From positions 124,001 through 188,000 of the forward strand of contig NZ_NMQT01000073.1 of the NCBI RefSeq assembly GCF_002234405.1: 64,000 nt of DNA. Reading direction: 5' to 3'. Source of the stretch: Amycolatopsis thailandensis. GTDB taxonomy: Bacteria; Actinomycetota; Actinomycetes; Mycobacteriales; Pseudonocardiaceae. A program made the translations under genes and the position numbers. Every line of letters starts with the position of its first letter. The stretch's first letter is position 1. The notes beneath the pieces were generated by a model. That model ran no database searches and was not told where the DNA came from. It saw only the letters and a list, made by a program, of their open reading frames with translations. Shown piece after piece: positions 44,116 through 52,437 of this stretch.

Positions 44116-45561
44116 GTGGCGACTGGCGACGTGCCCTCCGCGATCGACATGCAGTGGATCAACCGGCTGACGCTCGCGCACAACTACGAGCTGCCCGAGC
44201 TGCGCAGGTTGCTCGACTACTACGAGGGACGCCAGAAGCTCTCGTACATGCACCCCGAGCTGGAAGCCACGCTCGATGAGCGGGTTCGGCAGGTGGTAAT
44301 CAACTGGCCGCGTCTGGTCGTCGACGCGCTGGAGGAACGGATCGACCTCAACGGTTTCCGCCTCGGCGGAAAGCCGGACGTCGACCGCGAATTGGACCAC
44401 GTCGCGCAGTACAACGACCTGGACGCGGGATACCAGCAGGCGCACGTGACCGCGATGGTCATGAAGCGGGCGTACGCGATCGTCGGCACGAATCCGCGGC
44501 GCGCGGACGCGAAGTACCCGCTGGTGACAATCGAGTCGCCGCTTGAGGTCCACGTCGAGCTGGACCCGGCCACGCGCCGGGTGATCGCGGCGATCAAGCG
44601 TTGGCACGACGTCGCGCCGGACGGCGCGCTGCGCTGGTACGTGACCTTGTACCGGCCGGACTACACCGTGACCTTCGTGGCCGCGCCGGAGGCCGGTGGC
44701 TACGTCGAGGTGTCCCGCGATGACCACCTGCTCGGCGAGGTCCTGGTGGTCCCGATCGTGAACCGGCCGCAGCTGTGGGCTCCGCTGGGCACGAGCGAGC
44801 TGGCCGACGTGATCCCGCTGTCGGACGCGGCCTGCAAGGTCGCCACCGACATGATGATCAGCGGCGAGTTCCACGCGATGCCCCGGCGCTGGGCGCTCGG
44901 CTTCGACGAGGACGACTTCACCGACAAGGACGGGAAGAAGGTCTCCGTCTGGCAGACCATCGCGGGCAAGATCTGGTCGACGTCGAAGACGAAGAAGGAC
45001 GACGGGGTGGAGGTCGGCCAGTTCAACGAGGCCGACCTGACGAACTTCCACAACACGCTCCGCGCCTTGGCGACGATGGTGTCCACCGTCTCCGGGCTCA
45101 GCCTGCACAACCTCGGCTACTCCAGCGATAACCCGGCCTCCGCCGACGGCATCCGCGCGGCCGAGGCCCGGCACGTGAAGCGTGCCGAGCGGCGGATCAA
45201 GGGCTTCGAGACCGCGTGGGAGCGGATCATGCGCCTGGTCATGCTGGTGCGCGACGGCTCGGTGCCGGACGACGCGCGCTGGATGGAGACTTCCTGGGCG
45301 GACTGCGCGACGCCGACGTTCGCGCAGAAGTCCGACGCGGTGGTCAAGCTCTACCAGGCCGACAAGCTGGTGCCGCGCAGGATGGCTCGCCGGACCCTCG
45401 GATACAGCCCGACTCAGATCGCCGACATGGAGCGTGAGGACCGCGAGGACGTCACTCGCACGCTCTACGACCCGGCGACCGAGTTCGGCATGAAGCCGTC
45501 CACCGACGATCCGCCGGCGAGCGTCCGCGCTCCGGAGCCCGTCGGCGCGGGACGGGCGTAA
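44116..45561 (+). CDS. phage portal protein, SPP1 gp6-like
   Basis: 481 residues. The GTG at 44116 is five bases after AAGGGGG; a GTG at 44110 would overlap that site. WINRLTLAHNYELPELRRLL DYYEGRQ, then VINWPRLVVDALEERIDLNG and SGLSLHNLGYSSDNPASADG IRAAE are typical of the SPP1-type portal family. Forms the dodecameric DNA channel. Confidence 0.92.
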   Translation: MATGDVPSAIDMQWINRLTLAHNYELPELRRLLDYYEGRQKLSYMHPELEATLDERVRQVVINWPRLVVDALEERIDLNGFRLGGKPDVDRELDHVAQYNDLDAGYQQAHVTAMVMKRAYAIVGTNPRRADAKYPLVTIESPLEVHVELDPATRRVIAAIKRWHDVAPDGALRWYVTLYRPDYTVTFVAAPEAGGYVEVSRDDHLLGEVLVVPIVNRPQLWAPLGTSELADVIPLSDAACKVATDMMISGEFHAMPRRWALGFDEDDFTDKDGKKVSVWQTIAGKIWSTSKTKKDDGVEVGQFNEADLTNFHNTLRALATMVSTVSGLSLHNLGYSSDNPASADGIRAAEARHVKRAERRIKGFETAWERIMRLVMLVRDGSVPDDARWMETSWADCATPTFAQKSDAVVKLYQADKLVPRRMARRTLGYSPTQIADMEREDREDVTRTLYDPATEFGMKPSTDDPPASVRAPEPVGAGRA

Positions 45562-45564
45562 CCG

Positions 45565-46545
45565 GTGACGGTCGCGCTCGCGCCCCGGGCCGGGCTCGAA
45601 CACCTCGACGCCACCCAGGTCGTCGTCCGTCGACAGGTCGACCAGGTCCAGCGGGCCTGGCGGGGCCTGGACCCCGGCGGTCTCCGCGCGAGCTTCACCG
45701 CGTTGGTCGGGCCGGTCATGCTCGCCGCGATCGCCGCAGGACAGGTCGAAGCCGCCGCGTTGGCGACGCCGTACGTGAACGCTGTCCTGGCCGACGAGCC
45801 ACCCGACGCGGTTCCGCCGTCGATCTCGGCCAGCGCCTTCGCCGGATTCACTTCGGCGGGGCTACCGCTCTCGTCCCTGGCAGACCTCCTGATCGTGCGG
45901 CTGCTGACCGAGATCGGAGCGGGCATGTCCACCACGGACGCGATGCTCGCCGGACTACGCCGCGCCCTGACCTACACGGCCACGGAGATCACCGACGCCG
46001 GACGCACCGCGACGCACGTCCGGCTCATCGCCGACACACGCGCGGCCGGGTATGAGCGCGTCGTGAAACTGCCCGCCTGCGACCGCTGCATCATCCTGGC
46101 CGGTCGGCTCTACCGTTACTCGCAAGGCTTCCGGCGTCACCCTCGATGCGATTGCACGATGATGCCGGTAACCCGCCAGCAATGGCGGGAGTCCAATATG
46201 GACAACCATCCCCGTGCCCTCTTCGACGCGATGAGCGAACACGAACAGAACGTGCGCTTCGGCGCGGGCAACGCTGCCGCGATCCGAGCCGGTGCCGATC
46301 TCTCACAGGTCGTCAACGCCCGGCGCGGTGCCCTGCCCGTTGCCGGGCGTTGGACCACCACACAGGGCACCAGCTCCCGGGGCCTGGCCGGAACGCGGGT
46401 GGGCGAGCTGCGCAAGCAGCCCGGCCGCCGCTACCGGATGTCCCAGGCGTCCCGCCCCACCGCCGGACAGGTCATCAACGACTTCTCCGGAGGCACCCGC
46501 GAGGAGCTGACCGCAGCACTCCGCCGCTACGGCTACCTGCTGTGA
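45565..46545 (+). CDS. MuF-like minor capsid protein
   Basis: 326 residues from a GTG. The diagnostic part is VVKLPACDRCIILAGRLYRY, followed by RRHPRCDCTMMPV, the Cys/His motif of MuF/VG15-type head proteins. The C-terminus (RPTAGQVINDFSGGTREELT) is not identified as a toxin or enzyme. Position after the portal is canonical. Confidence 0.85.
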   Translation: MTVALAPRAGLEHLDATQVVVRRQVDQVQRAWRGLDPGGLRASFTALVGPVMLAAIAAGQVEAAALATPYVNAVLADEPPDAVPPSISASAFAGFTSAGLPLSSLADLLIVRLLTEIGAGMSTTDAMLAGLRRALTYTATEITDAGRTATHVRLIADTRAAGYERVVKLPACDRCIILAGRLYRYSQGFRRHPRCDCTMMPVTRQQWRESNMDNHPRALFDAMSEHEQNVRFGAGNAAAIRAGADLSQVVNARRGALPVAGRWTTTQGTSSRGLAGTRVGELRKQPGRRYRMSQASRPTAGQVINDFSGGTREELTAALRRYGYLL

Positions 46546-46635
46546 CTCTCGCGCCGCACGGCGCTCACCACCCCACAACACCGGGCAGGCGCACGCCGAC
46601 GCCCGGCGATCCCGCACGGGAGGAACACCACAGCC

Positions 46636-47277
46636 ATGTCCGACACCACCGACGCGCCCGCGGAAAGCGGGAACACCGACACCAGCACGCAGCAGACCGA
46701 GCCCGAGCAGCAGCCGGCCACCTCCTCGCACGGGCAGAAACCCGAGCAGGACGAGGAGAAGGACTTCCGCAAGCTCTACGAGCAGGCGGTTACCCAGTCC
46801 CGCAAGTGGGAGTCCCGCGCTCGCGAGAACCGCGACAAGGCGAAGAAGTGGGACGAGGCCGAGGAAGCCAACCGCAGCGAGGCCGAGAAGTCCGCCGCAC
46901 GCGCCGAGGCGGCCGAAGCTCGCGCCAAGGCGGCGATCACCGCCGCGATCAACGCGGAGATCCGCGCCGCCGCCCACGGCTGGGCCACCCCCGCCGACGC
47001 CCCGCGCTACCTGGATGAGAAGGACCGTTACGTCACCGACGACGGCGAGATCGACACCAAGGCGATCTCCGAGGACGTGGCCGCGGTGCTCAAGGAACGC
47101 CCGCACCTCGCAGCGGCCGAAGGCGGCCGTCGGGGACCGAACCCCGATCCAGGGCAAGGCCACCGGGGCGGCGTCTCGGTCGCGGACCAGATCCGCGAAG
47201 CCGAGGGCAAGGGCGACCATCGGGAAGCGCTGCGGTTGAAGACCCAGCAGTTGCTCGACCGCAAGAGCGGTCGATGA
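46636..47277 (+). CDS. capsid scaffolding protein
   Basis: 213 residues. A disordered, Thr/Glu/Gln-rich N-terminus, a long charged coiled coil (YEQAVTQSRKWESRARENRD and following EEANRSEAEKSAARAEAAEA), and a basic tail, all typical of scaffold proteins directly before the major capsid gene. Confidence 0.82.
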   Translation: MSDTTDAPAESGNTDTSTQQTEPEQQPATSSHGQKPEQDEEKDFRKLYEQAVTQSRKWESRARENRDKAKKWDEAEEANRSEAEKSAARAEAAEARAKAAITAAINAEIRAAAHGWATPADAPRYLDEKDRYVTDDGEIDTKAISEDVAAVLKERPHLAAAEGGRRGPNPDPGQGHRGGVSVADQIREAEGKGDHREALRLKTQQLLDRKSGR

Positions 47278-47345
47278 GGTGCTGAGCCGGTGCCGAGCGT
47301 CGCAAACCGCTCAGGAGTGATCACTGAATTCCCGGTATCGCTGGA

Positions 47346-48317
47346 ATGCTCGATACGTTCAACAGCCCGAATTTCGTCGGGGAACTGTTCGGCGTCACGC
47401 CGACCGACACCCCACTGCTGTCCTCGATCGGCGGCCTGACCGGCGGCCAGTCGACGGACAGCACGATCTTCACCTGGCAGTCCTACGACCTGCGGGACCC
47501 GGACGCCAACCGGCAGCGCCTCGAAGGCGCTGACGCTCCGGCACCCGAGGCCCGCAAGCGGCAGAACGCCTTCAACGTGGTGGAGATCCACCAGGAGGCC
47601 CTGTCCATCAGCTACACCCGCGAAGCGGCGAACGGACAGTTCGCGGGCACCGGGTCGGCCGTGCCGACGTCGGCAGGTGTCACCGGCACCAACCCCGTCG
47701 GCGACGAGCTGGCGTGGCAGACCCAGCGGCACCTTGAGCAGATCGCCCGCGACATCGAGGTCAGCTTCATCAGCGGCACGTTCGCGCAGCCGACGGACAA
47801 CACCGCGCCCCGCAAGACGCGCGGCCTGCTCCAGGCGATCCAGACCAACGTGATCACCCACGCCACCCCGACCGCCCTCACCGAGGACGTCGTGGTCGAT
47901 CTCCTCCAGGAGACGTGGGAGAACGGTGGCATCTCGGTCTCGGAGACGGCGACGCTGGTCTGCGGCGCGCACCAGAAGCGCATGCTCACCAAGGCGTTCA
48001 TCACCGACAAGGGCTACCGCGAGCAGACCCGCAACGTCGGCGGCGTCCAGCTCCAGACGATCGAGACGGATTTCGGGCGGCTCAACATCATGTTGAACCG
48101 GTACATGCCCACCGACACGGTGGTGGTCGCGAGCCTGGACGAGCTGGCCCCGGTCTTCCTGCGCATCCCCGGCCGCGGCTTCCTGTTCACGGAACCGCTG
48201 GCGAAGACCGGCTCCAGCGACAAGTACCAGATCTACGGCGAGGTCGGCCTGCGCTACGGCAACGAACGCAACCACGGCAAGATCACCGGGCTCTCCACCA
48301 CCTCGGAAGGGGCGTGA
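47346..48317 (+). CDS. major capsid protein, 5' end in another frame
   Basis: 323 residues from the ATG at 47346: MLDTFNSPNFVGELFGVTPT, TPLLSSIGGLTGGQS, FNVVEIHQEALSISYTREAA, SETATLVCGAHQKRMLTKAF, as in SU10/DUF5309-type capsid proteins. The ATG lacks a ribosome binding site. A GTG at 47290, eight bases after GAGGTG, starts VPSVANRSGVITEFPVS in a different frame that would join if one base were added near 47340 (FPVS-AG-MLDTF). So the annotated ATG is probably internal and the gene carries a one-base deletion or sequencing error. Confidence 0.85.
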   Translation: MLDTFNSPNFVGELFGVTPTDTPLLSSIGGLTGGQSTDSTIFTWQSYDLRDPDANRQRLEGADAPAPEARKRQNAFNVVEIHQEALSISYTREAANGQFAGTGSAVPTSAGVTGTNPVGDELAWQTQRHLEQIARDIEVSFISGTFAQPTDNTAPRKTRGLLQAIQTNVITHATPTALTEDVVVDLLQETWENGGISVSETATLVCGAHQKRMLTKAFITDKGYREQTRNVGGVQLQTIETDFGRLNIMLNRYMPTDTVVVASLDELAPVFLRIPGRGFLFTEPLAKTGSSDKYQIYGEVGLRYGNERNHGKITGLSTTSEGA

Positions 48318-48322
48318 TCCGC

Positions 48323-48433
48323 ATGGGAGGCCAGCCGAGCAAGGGCACTCCGAAGGACAAGCGGATCTCCGGGCGCGGTCAGAAGCCCGGCCCGAAGAAG
48401 GGCAGCCACAACAAGAAAGGGGGTGGGTCGTGA
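48323..48433 (+). CDS. 36-residue Lys/Gly-rich peptide
   Basis: MGGQPSKGTPKDKRISGRGQ then KPGPKKGSHNKKGGGS; very basic and disordered. A GTG at 48314 overlapping the capsid stop is an alternative start. GTGA overlap with the next gene. Might bind DNA or decorate the head; unknown. Confidence 0.5.
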   Translation: MGGQPSKGTPKDKRISGRGQKPGPKKGSHNKKGGGS

Positions 48434-48639
48434 AGTTCGTCAGCGAGCAGAACCCCGGGCTGGTCGTGCGCGACCTCGGCGTGCGGTTCGTCGACGGCGA
48501 AGCCGAGGTGGACGGTAAGACCGCTGCCGAGCTGCGCAAGCTCCCGCCCGAACTCGGCGTCCGCGAGGCGGGCAAGTCCGACACCGACGAGTCGGCCGCC
48601 GGTACCGGCGCAAAGCCCCGACGGGCGCGGCCGGAGTAG
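48430..48639 (+). CDS. phage hypothetical protein in the head-tail region
   Basis: 69 residues from a GTG (VKFVSEQNPGLVVRDLGVRF, then VDGEAEVD). A short beta N-terminus resembling small capsid-associated proteins, with a disordered C-terminus. Function unknown. Confidence 0.65.
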   Translation: MKFVSEQNPGLVVRDLGVRFVDGEAEVDGKTAAELRKLPPELGVREAGKSDTDESAAGTGAKPRRARPE

Positions 48640-48642
48640 CCG

Positions 48643-49002
48643 GTGGTCGAGCTGTTCACGGCCGCGACGCTCGCCGCGCTGTCCGGCCGCCCGGTCTCCG
48701 ACGAGACCGCCGCCGTCATCCACACCTGGGTGCTGGCGGAGATCACGGGTGAGATCGGCGAACTGCCGGACCCGGTGCCCCCGGGCGTCGCGGCCGTGGC
48801 GCTGGAGCTGGGCAAGGCCGCCGTTCCCGCTCCCGGCGGAGCGGCGTCGACGACCATCGGCCCGTACTCGGCCACCTACGCCAACGGCGGTCCCGGCGGC
48901 ACCCTCGGCCGGGACGCCCGGATGAGGCTCCGCCGAGCGGTCGGCCGCAACAGGGCGTTCACCATCGAGACCACTGCTACGTCCACTGTGGACTCCGTGT
49001 GA
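48643..49002 (+). CDS. head-tail connector-like protein
   Basis: 119 residues, GTG start. ELFTAATLAALSGRPVSDET AAVIHTWVLAEITGEIG resembles gp6-type adaptor subunits that attach to the portal. Assigned mainly from position before the stopper gene. GTGA overlap with the next gene. Confidence 0.65.
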   Translation: MVELFTAATLAALSGRPVSDETAAVIHTWVLAEITGEIGELPDPVPPGVAAVALELGKAAVPAPGGAASTTIGPYSATYANGGPGGTLGRDARMRLRRAVGRNRAFTIETTATSTVDSV

Positions 49003-49331
49003 CACCGGAAGGGTTATTCGGCCAACGGTTGTCGGTGTCCCGGCCCGCAGGCACCAACCGCTACGGCGACCCGCTGCCTGCGACCGAGCACACCGTGGAC
49101 GACTGCGTGCTGGCACCGGGCGGCTCGTCGGAGATCACCGATCGGGCAGACCAGGTCACCGCACGGATGACCGTCTACGCCGGACTCACCGCTGACTTCG
49201 AAGCGGTCGACCGCGTGACGCTGCCCGACGGCACACGGTGGCAGGTCGCTGGTGCGCCGCAGCGCTACCGGAGCCCATTCGTCCCGGATTCCGGAGTGTG
49301 CGTGATCAACCTGGAAAGGGTGACTGGCTGA
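48999..49331 (+). CDS. head closure (stopper) protein-like
   Basis: 110 residues. RLSVSRPAGTNRYGDPLPAT, DCVLAPGGSSEITDRADQV and LPDGTRWQVAGAPQRYRSPF fit the small beta-barrel head-tail adaptors of siphoviruses. TGATG junction with the next gene. Confidence 0.7.
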   Translation: MTPEGLFGQRLSVSRPAGTNRYGDPLPATEHTVDDCVLAPGGSSEITDRADQVTARMTVYAGLTADFEAVDRVTLPDGTRWQVAGAPQRYRSPFVPDSGVCVINLERVTG

Positions 49332-49648
49332 TGGCCGACGTCGAGTTCGTGCCCGACCACAAGGGGTTGGCCGCGTTGCTGCGAGGCCCCGAGGTACACG
49401 ACCTGATCATGGACCGGGCGCGCGGCGGGGCCGAATTCGCGCAGCGGATCGCTCCGCGTCAGACCGGCGAGTACGCCGCCGGAATTCGCGCGGAAGACGG
49501 CGGCCTCGGAGGTCGCCGCCACGATCGACCGGTCGGGCTGATCGTGGCGACCGCGCCGCACTCGGCAGCCGTGGAGTGGGGCAACGACCACCAGACCCAT
49601 CCTCACCACGTGCTCGGCCGGACGCTCGACATCGTGGAGGCGGGCTGA
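49331..49648 (+). CDS. neck/tail-completion protein (HK97 gp10-like)
   Basis: 105 residues. AEFAQRIAPRQTGEYAAGIR, VATAPHSAAVEWGNDHQTHP and HVLGRTLDIVE match the pattern of HK97-gp10-type proteins (RTG...G...Y...VEFG...HPHF...). Helps join head and tail. Confidence 0.72.
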   Translation: MADVEFVPDHKGLAALLRGPEVHDLIMDRARGGAEFAQRIAPRQTGEYAAGIRAEDGGLGGRRHDRPVGLIVATAPHSAAVEWGNDHQTHPHHVLGRTLDIVEAG

Positions 49649-49649
49649 G

Positions 49650-50036
49650 GTGGGCATGGTCCTGCCGCCGTTTCCCGACGCGGAAACGGTGGTCCTGGCC
49701 CTGCTCGAACCGGTCGCGCCGACAGTCACCGCCACCCCGGCCGACCTCACGCCGCCGCTGATCCGCGTGCAACGCGTCGGTGGCTCCGACGACCGGATCA
49801 CCGACCACCCGCGCATGGAGATCGCCTGCTACGGCAGCGATCGCGCGGACGCCTGGCAGCTCGCCGAGCAGTGCCGACAGCTGATCCTCGGCAGCATCCG
49901 GACACGGGTGGCCGGCGTGCTCATCGACTCCGCGCGCACGGACAACCCGCCCACGCAGGTGCCGTACGCGACGACCGAGGACGTCCGGCGCGTCCTGGGC
50001 TATTACCGCTTGTCCTGGCGTCGAGGCAGGTCATGA
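49650..50036 (+). CDS. tail terminator-like protein
   Basis: 128 residues, GTG start. FPDAETVVLALLEPVAPTVT, TPPLIRVQRVGGSDDRITDH PRMEIACYG and the closing VRRVLGYYRLSWRR are typical of siphoviral tail terminators. Its last bases overlap the convergent moron by 6 bp. Confidence 0.75.
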   Translation: MGMVLPPFPDAETVVLALLEPVAPTVTATPADLTPPLIRVQRVGGSDDRITDHPRMEIACYGSDRADAWQLAEQCRQLILGSIRTRVAGVLIDSARTDNPPTQVPYATTEDVRRVLGYYRLSWRRGRS

Positions 50037-50597
50037 ATCCTTACGGAGCTTTTCGTCGAAAGACGCCACAGCGTCGAGAGTTGCCTGCACCGATAGCTTT
50101 TCCGCGCGGACTGTTGAACCGTCGCCAAGGTGCGCGACGGCCGTAAACCACCCAGCACCGTCAATCTTGCCGCGCGTGAGAATGTTCAGGGCCTCGAAGG
50201 CGGTGATCTTGAAGTGGCGAGTCGAAGCAGGCTCCAGCTTCAAGGGAAACGCGTTCTCCTTATCGAGAAAAGGTATTGACGAACCCTGCGGGCCTACCTC
50301 GATTGAAGCTGTGTTGACCTCGATCGGCGATCGTCCAGTGTTCCGAAGTTCGACAAATAGCAGAATGCGCTTTGTTGTGCGGGTATCGGCCTCGGACATC
50401 CTGTTCGTGACGTTGGAGAACATCGGGGGGAACGCGCCGGTCAACTCCTCCACCGGAGCAACGAAGGTGCCGCTGGAAATCCTGATCTTCACCTGCGGTC
50501 CGGTTCGCCTGAACGAGTGGACGTTCCAGAGTAGGGAACCAGCGGATACCGCAAGGGACAGCGCCGAAACTCCCAACGCCCACCAAGCCACGTTCAC
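50031..50597 (-). CDS. moron: membrane-anchored hypothetical protein
   Basis: 188 residues from the GTG at 50597, preceded by AGAGGGA. An N-terminal transmembrane helix (VAWWALGVSALSLAVSAGSL) is followed by a beta-rich domain (VKIRISSGTFVAPVEELTGA, RILLFVELRNTGRSPIEVNT) and a helical tail. GC is lower than the surrounding structural genes. Opposite-strand insertion between tail terminator and major tail genes suggests a lysogenic-conversion or superinfection-exclusion gene (inference). Confidence 0.75.
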   Translation of the reverse strand: MNVAWWALGVSALSLAVSAGSLLWNVHSFRRTGPQVKIRISSGTFVAPVEELTGAFPPMFSNVTNRMSEADTRTTKRILLFVELRNTGRSPIEVNTASIEVGPQGSSIPFLDKENAFPLKLEPASTRHFKITAFEALNILTRGKIDGAGWFTAVAHLGDGSTVRAEKLSVQATLDAVASFDEKLRKDS

Positions 50598-50626
50598 GTC
50601 AATCCCTCTCGTCGAAGACGACGAGC

Positions 50627-51355
50627 ATGTTATCCGCTCGACCGCACAGGGAGGCTGAGTACAAGCTGACCGCACCGACAACGACCACCTACGAGGCTTT
50701 GAAGAAGAAGCAGAGCGATCTGATCCGCAAGGCGCTCGAAGGCAGCATCTTCATCGCTGACGACACCGCGGACCTGCCCACCGCGCTCACGTCCGGCGAC
50801 GCCGCCAACCTGCTCGCGCTGCCGCCCGGCTACGACGACATCGGCTGGGTCGACAAGGGCGACGGCGCGACCTGGAGCCGATCCGTCGACACCTCCGACG
50901 TGAACTCCTGGGGCGCGGTCGAGCCGACCCGCACCGACATCACGTCGCAGACCGACGGCCTCAAGTTCACGGCTCAGGAGACCAAGCGCCGCACGCTGGA
51001 GCTGTACGAGGGCGTGAACCTTGCGGGCGTGACCCCGGACGCGACGAGCGGCGAAGTGCATTTCGACCGTCCCGCCCGTCCGGCGACGCGCTACTTCCGC
51101 GCCTTCGGCCTGTTCGTCGACGGCGTCGGCCCGGACACGATCTACGTCGCCAAGCTCGCGCCGAAGGCGTCCGTCACCGACACGGGCGACCAGAAGTGGT
51201 CCGACGGCGACGACCCCGTGGGCTACGAAGTCACGCTCACCGCCAAGTACGACGAAGAGGCGGGCACCGCGATGCGCTTCTTCTTCGGCGGCCCTGGCTG
51301 GAAGGCGCTTCTGGAGGAGATGGGCTTCGCCACGACTCCTCCGGCGGGCGGCTGA
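50627..51355 (+). CDS. major tail protein
   Basis: 242 residues from the ATG at 50627. TTYEALKKKQSDLIRKALEG, LPPGYDDIGWVDKGDGATWS, WGAVEPTRTDITSQTDGLKF and a closing FFGGPGWKALLEEMGF identify an actinophage major tail tube protein. The ribosome binding site AGGGAGG (50648-50654) lies inside this reading and points to a CTG at 50666 (L-TAPTTTTYEAL) as the true start; no ATG/GTG/TTG follows that site. Confidence 0.87.
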   Translation: MLSARPHREAEYKLTAPTTTTYEALKKKQSDLIRKALEGSIFIADDTADLPTALTSGDAANLLALPPGYDDIGWVDKGDGATWSRSVDTSDVNSWGAVEPTRTDITSQTDGLKFTAQETKRRTLELYEGVNLAGVTPDATSGEVHFDRPARPATRYFRAFGLFVDGVGPDTIYVAKLAPKASVTDTGDQKWSDGDDPVGYEVTLTAKYDEEAGTAMRFFFGGPGWKALLEEMGFATTPPAGG

Positions 51356-51465
51356 GCGCACAAACGTGGCGCGGCGCTCACGGTTGGGGTGGCCGTGGCG
51401 TCGCGCCACCCCCCTTCGCACCCCGAATCCGACCGCCCCGGCCGATTCCCGACAGGAGATCCACG

Positions 51466-51657
51466 ATGACGACCCTGCGCGCGCCCGACGGCCGCGAGTA
51501 CCGCACGGAGAACGAGCACGAGGTGAAGAACCTGACGCTCGGCCACGGCTATGCCGTCGTCCGCGACGAGACCGAACAGCCCAAGCCCGCCACTCCGCGC
51601 GCCCGGCGCACACCGCAGCCGGCCACCCCCGAGCACGCCGACACCACCGACGCCTGA
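51466..51657 (+). CDS. small phage protein after major tail gene
   Basis: 63 residues, ATG after AGGAGATCCACG. TLRAPDGREYRTENEHEVKN LTLGHGYAVV is followed by a Pro/Thr-rich disordered tail. Common between major tail and chaperone genes in actinophages; function unknown. Confidence 0.65.
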   Translation: MTTLRAPDGREYRTENEHEVKNLTLGHGYAVVRDETEQPKPATPRARRTPQPATPEHADTTDA

Positions 51658-51679
51658 CCGTTGTAGGAGAGACCACCCC

Positions 51680-51985
51680 CTGAGCAAGAAGTACAAGTTC
51701 AACCGCTACGTCCGCGAGGCGAAGGCCGACCCCTTCGTCCTGGAACTCGACGACGACCAGGAACTCAGCATCCCGGCACCCGACGGGGACACCGTGCTGG
51801 AGATCGAAGAGTCGCGCAGCTCCCGCCGCACGCTGGAACTGCTGACCGGCGACTACTTCGATCAGGTCTTCGACCTCGTGCGGCACCAGCCCGCCAGCGT
51901 GCTCAACGGACTGGTCGGCGACATGGTCGACCACTTCGGCCTGTCGGCGGCACCGCCGGGGGGTACACGCGCCTCGTCGCGCTGA
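51680..51985 (+). CDS. tail assembly chaperone, CTG start
   Basis: 101 residues from a CTG at 51680, eight bases after AGGAGAG; no ATG, GTG or TTG occurs in frame before residue 40. SKKYKFNRYVREAKADPFVL ELDDDQELSIPAP and FDQVFDLVRHQPASVLNGLV match the gpG-type chaperone of siphoviruses. A slippery GGGGGGT near the end allows a -1 shift to make the long form. It helps tape measure folding and tail assembly. Confidence 0.82.
   Translation: MSKKYKFNRYVREAKADPFVLELDDDQELSIPAPDGDTVLEIEESRSSRRTLELLTGDYFDQVFDLVRHQPASVLNGLVGDMVDHFGLSAAPPGGTRASSR
51958..51964 (+). other. -1 ribosomal frameshift slippery heptamer
   Basis: G GGG GGT in the frame of the chaperone gene. After a -1 slip the reading continues ...P-G-G-Y-T-R-L-V-A-L-I-E-E-Y, a natural fusion to the downstream frame ending at 52431. 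The site is where gpG/gpGT frameshifts are expected. Confidence 0.8.
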
Positions 51986-52431
51986 TCGAGGAGTACGGCG
52001 AGGCGATCGAGTACGACCTTCAACACGAACTCGGACTCGACCTGCTGGCGTTCTTCCGCGCCGAGCGGCCCTGGACGCAGCTCCTCCGGCTCGTCGAGCG
52101 ACTGCCCGACCACAGCCACTACAAGGTCGCGATCCACGACGACGACGAGCTGGCCCGCCGCCAGCGCGACGCCGAGCTGGCCGACGGGAAGAAACGACCG
52201 GCCCGGCCGCGCACGGTGGACGCGCACTCCTGGACCCCCGAGCGTGCCGCGCTGACCGATGTCGCCGACATCCTGCTGACCATCCGGTCATCGCTGGAGG
52301 CGCAGCGCACGGGCAAGAGCCAGAAGGCCACGCCGATGCCTCGGCCCCGTCTGGCCCGGGATCGCCTGGAGATCGCCGACAGCCACCAGCGCCACCGTGA
52401 CCGCGTTCGTCTGATGCTCGGCAGGGGGTGA
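51961..52431 (+). CDS. tail assembly chaperone, -1 frameshift extension
   Basis: 156 residues in the -1 frame after the slippery site, giving a fused product of about 250 residues. YTRLVALIEEYGEAIEYDLQ, then LGLDLLAFFRAERPWTQLLR LVERLP is the classic gpT-like extension. It has no start of its own. The short and long forms together guide tail tube polymerisation on the tape measure. Confidence 0.82.
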   Translation, partial: GYTRLVALIEEYGEAIEYDLQHELGLDLLAFFRAERPWTQLLRLVERLPDHSHYKVAIHDDDELARRQRDAELADGKKRPARPRTVDAHSWTPERAALTDVADILLTIRSSLEAQRTGKSQKATPMPRPRLARDRLEIADSHQRHRDRVRLMLGRG

Positions 52432-52437
52432 CCCTGC

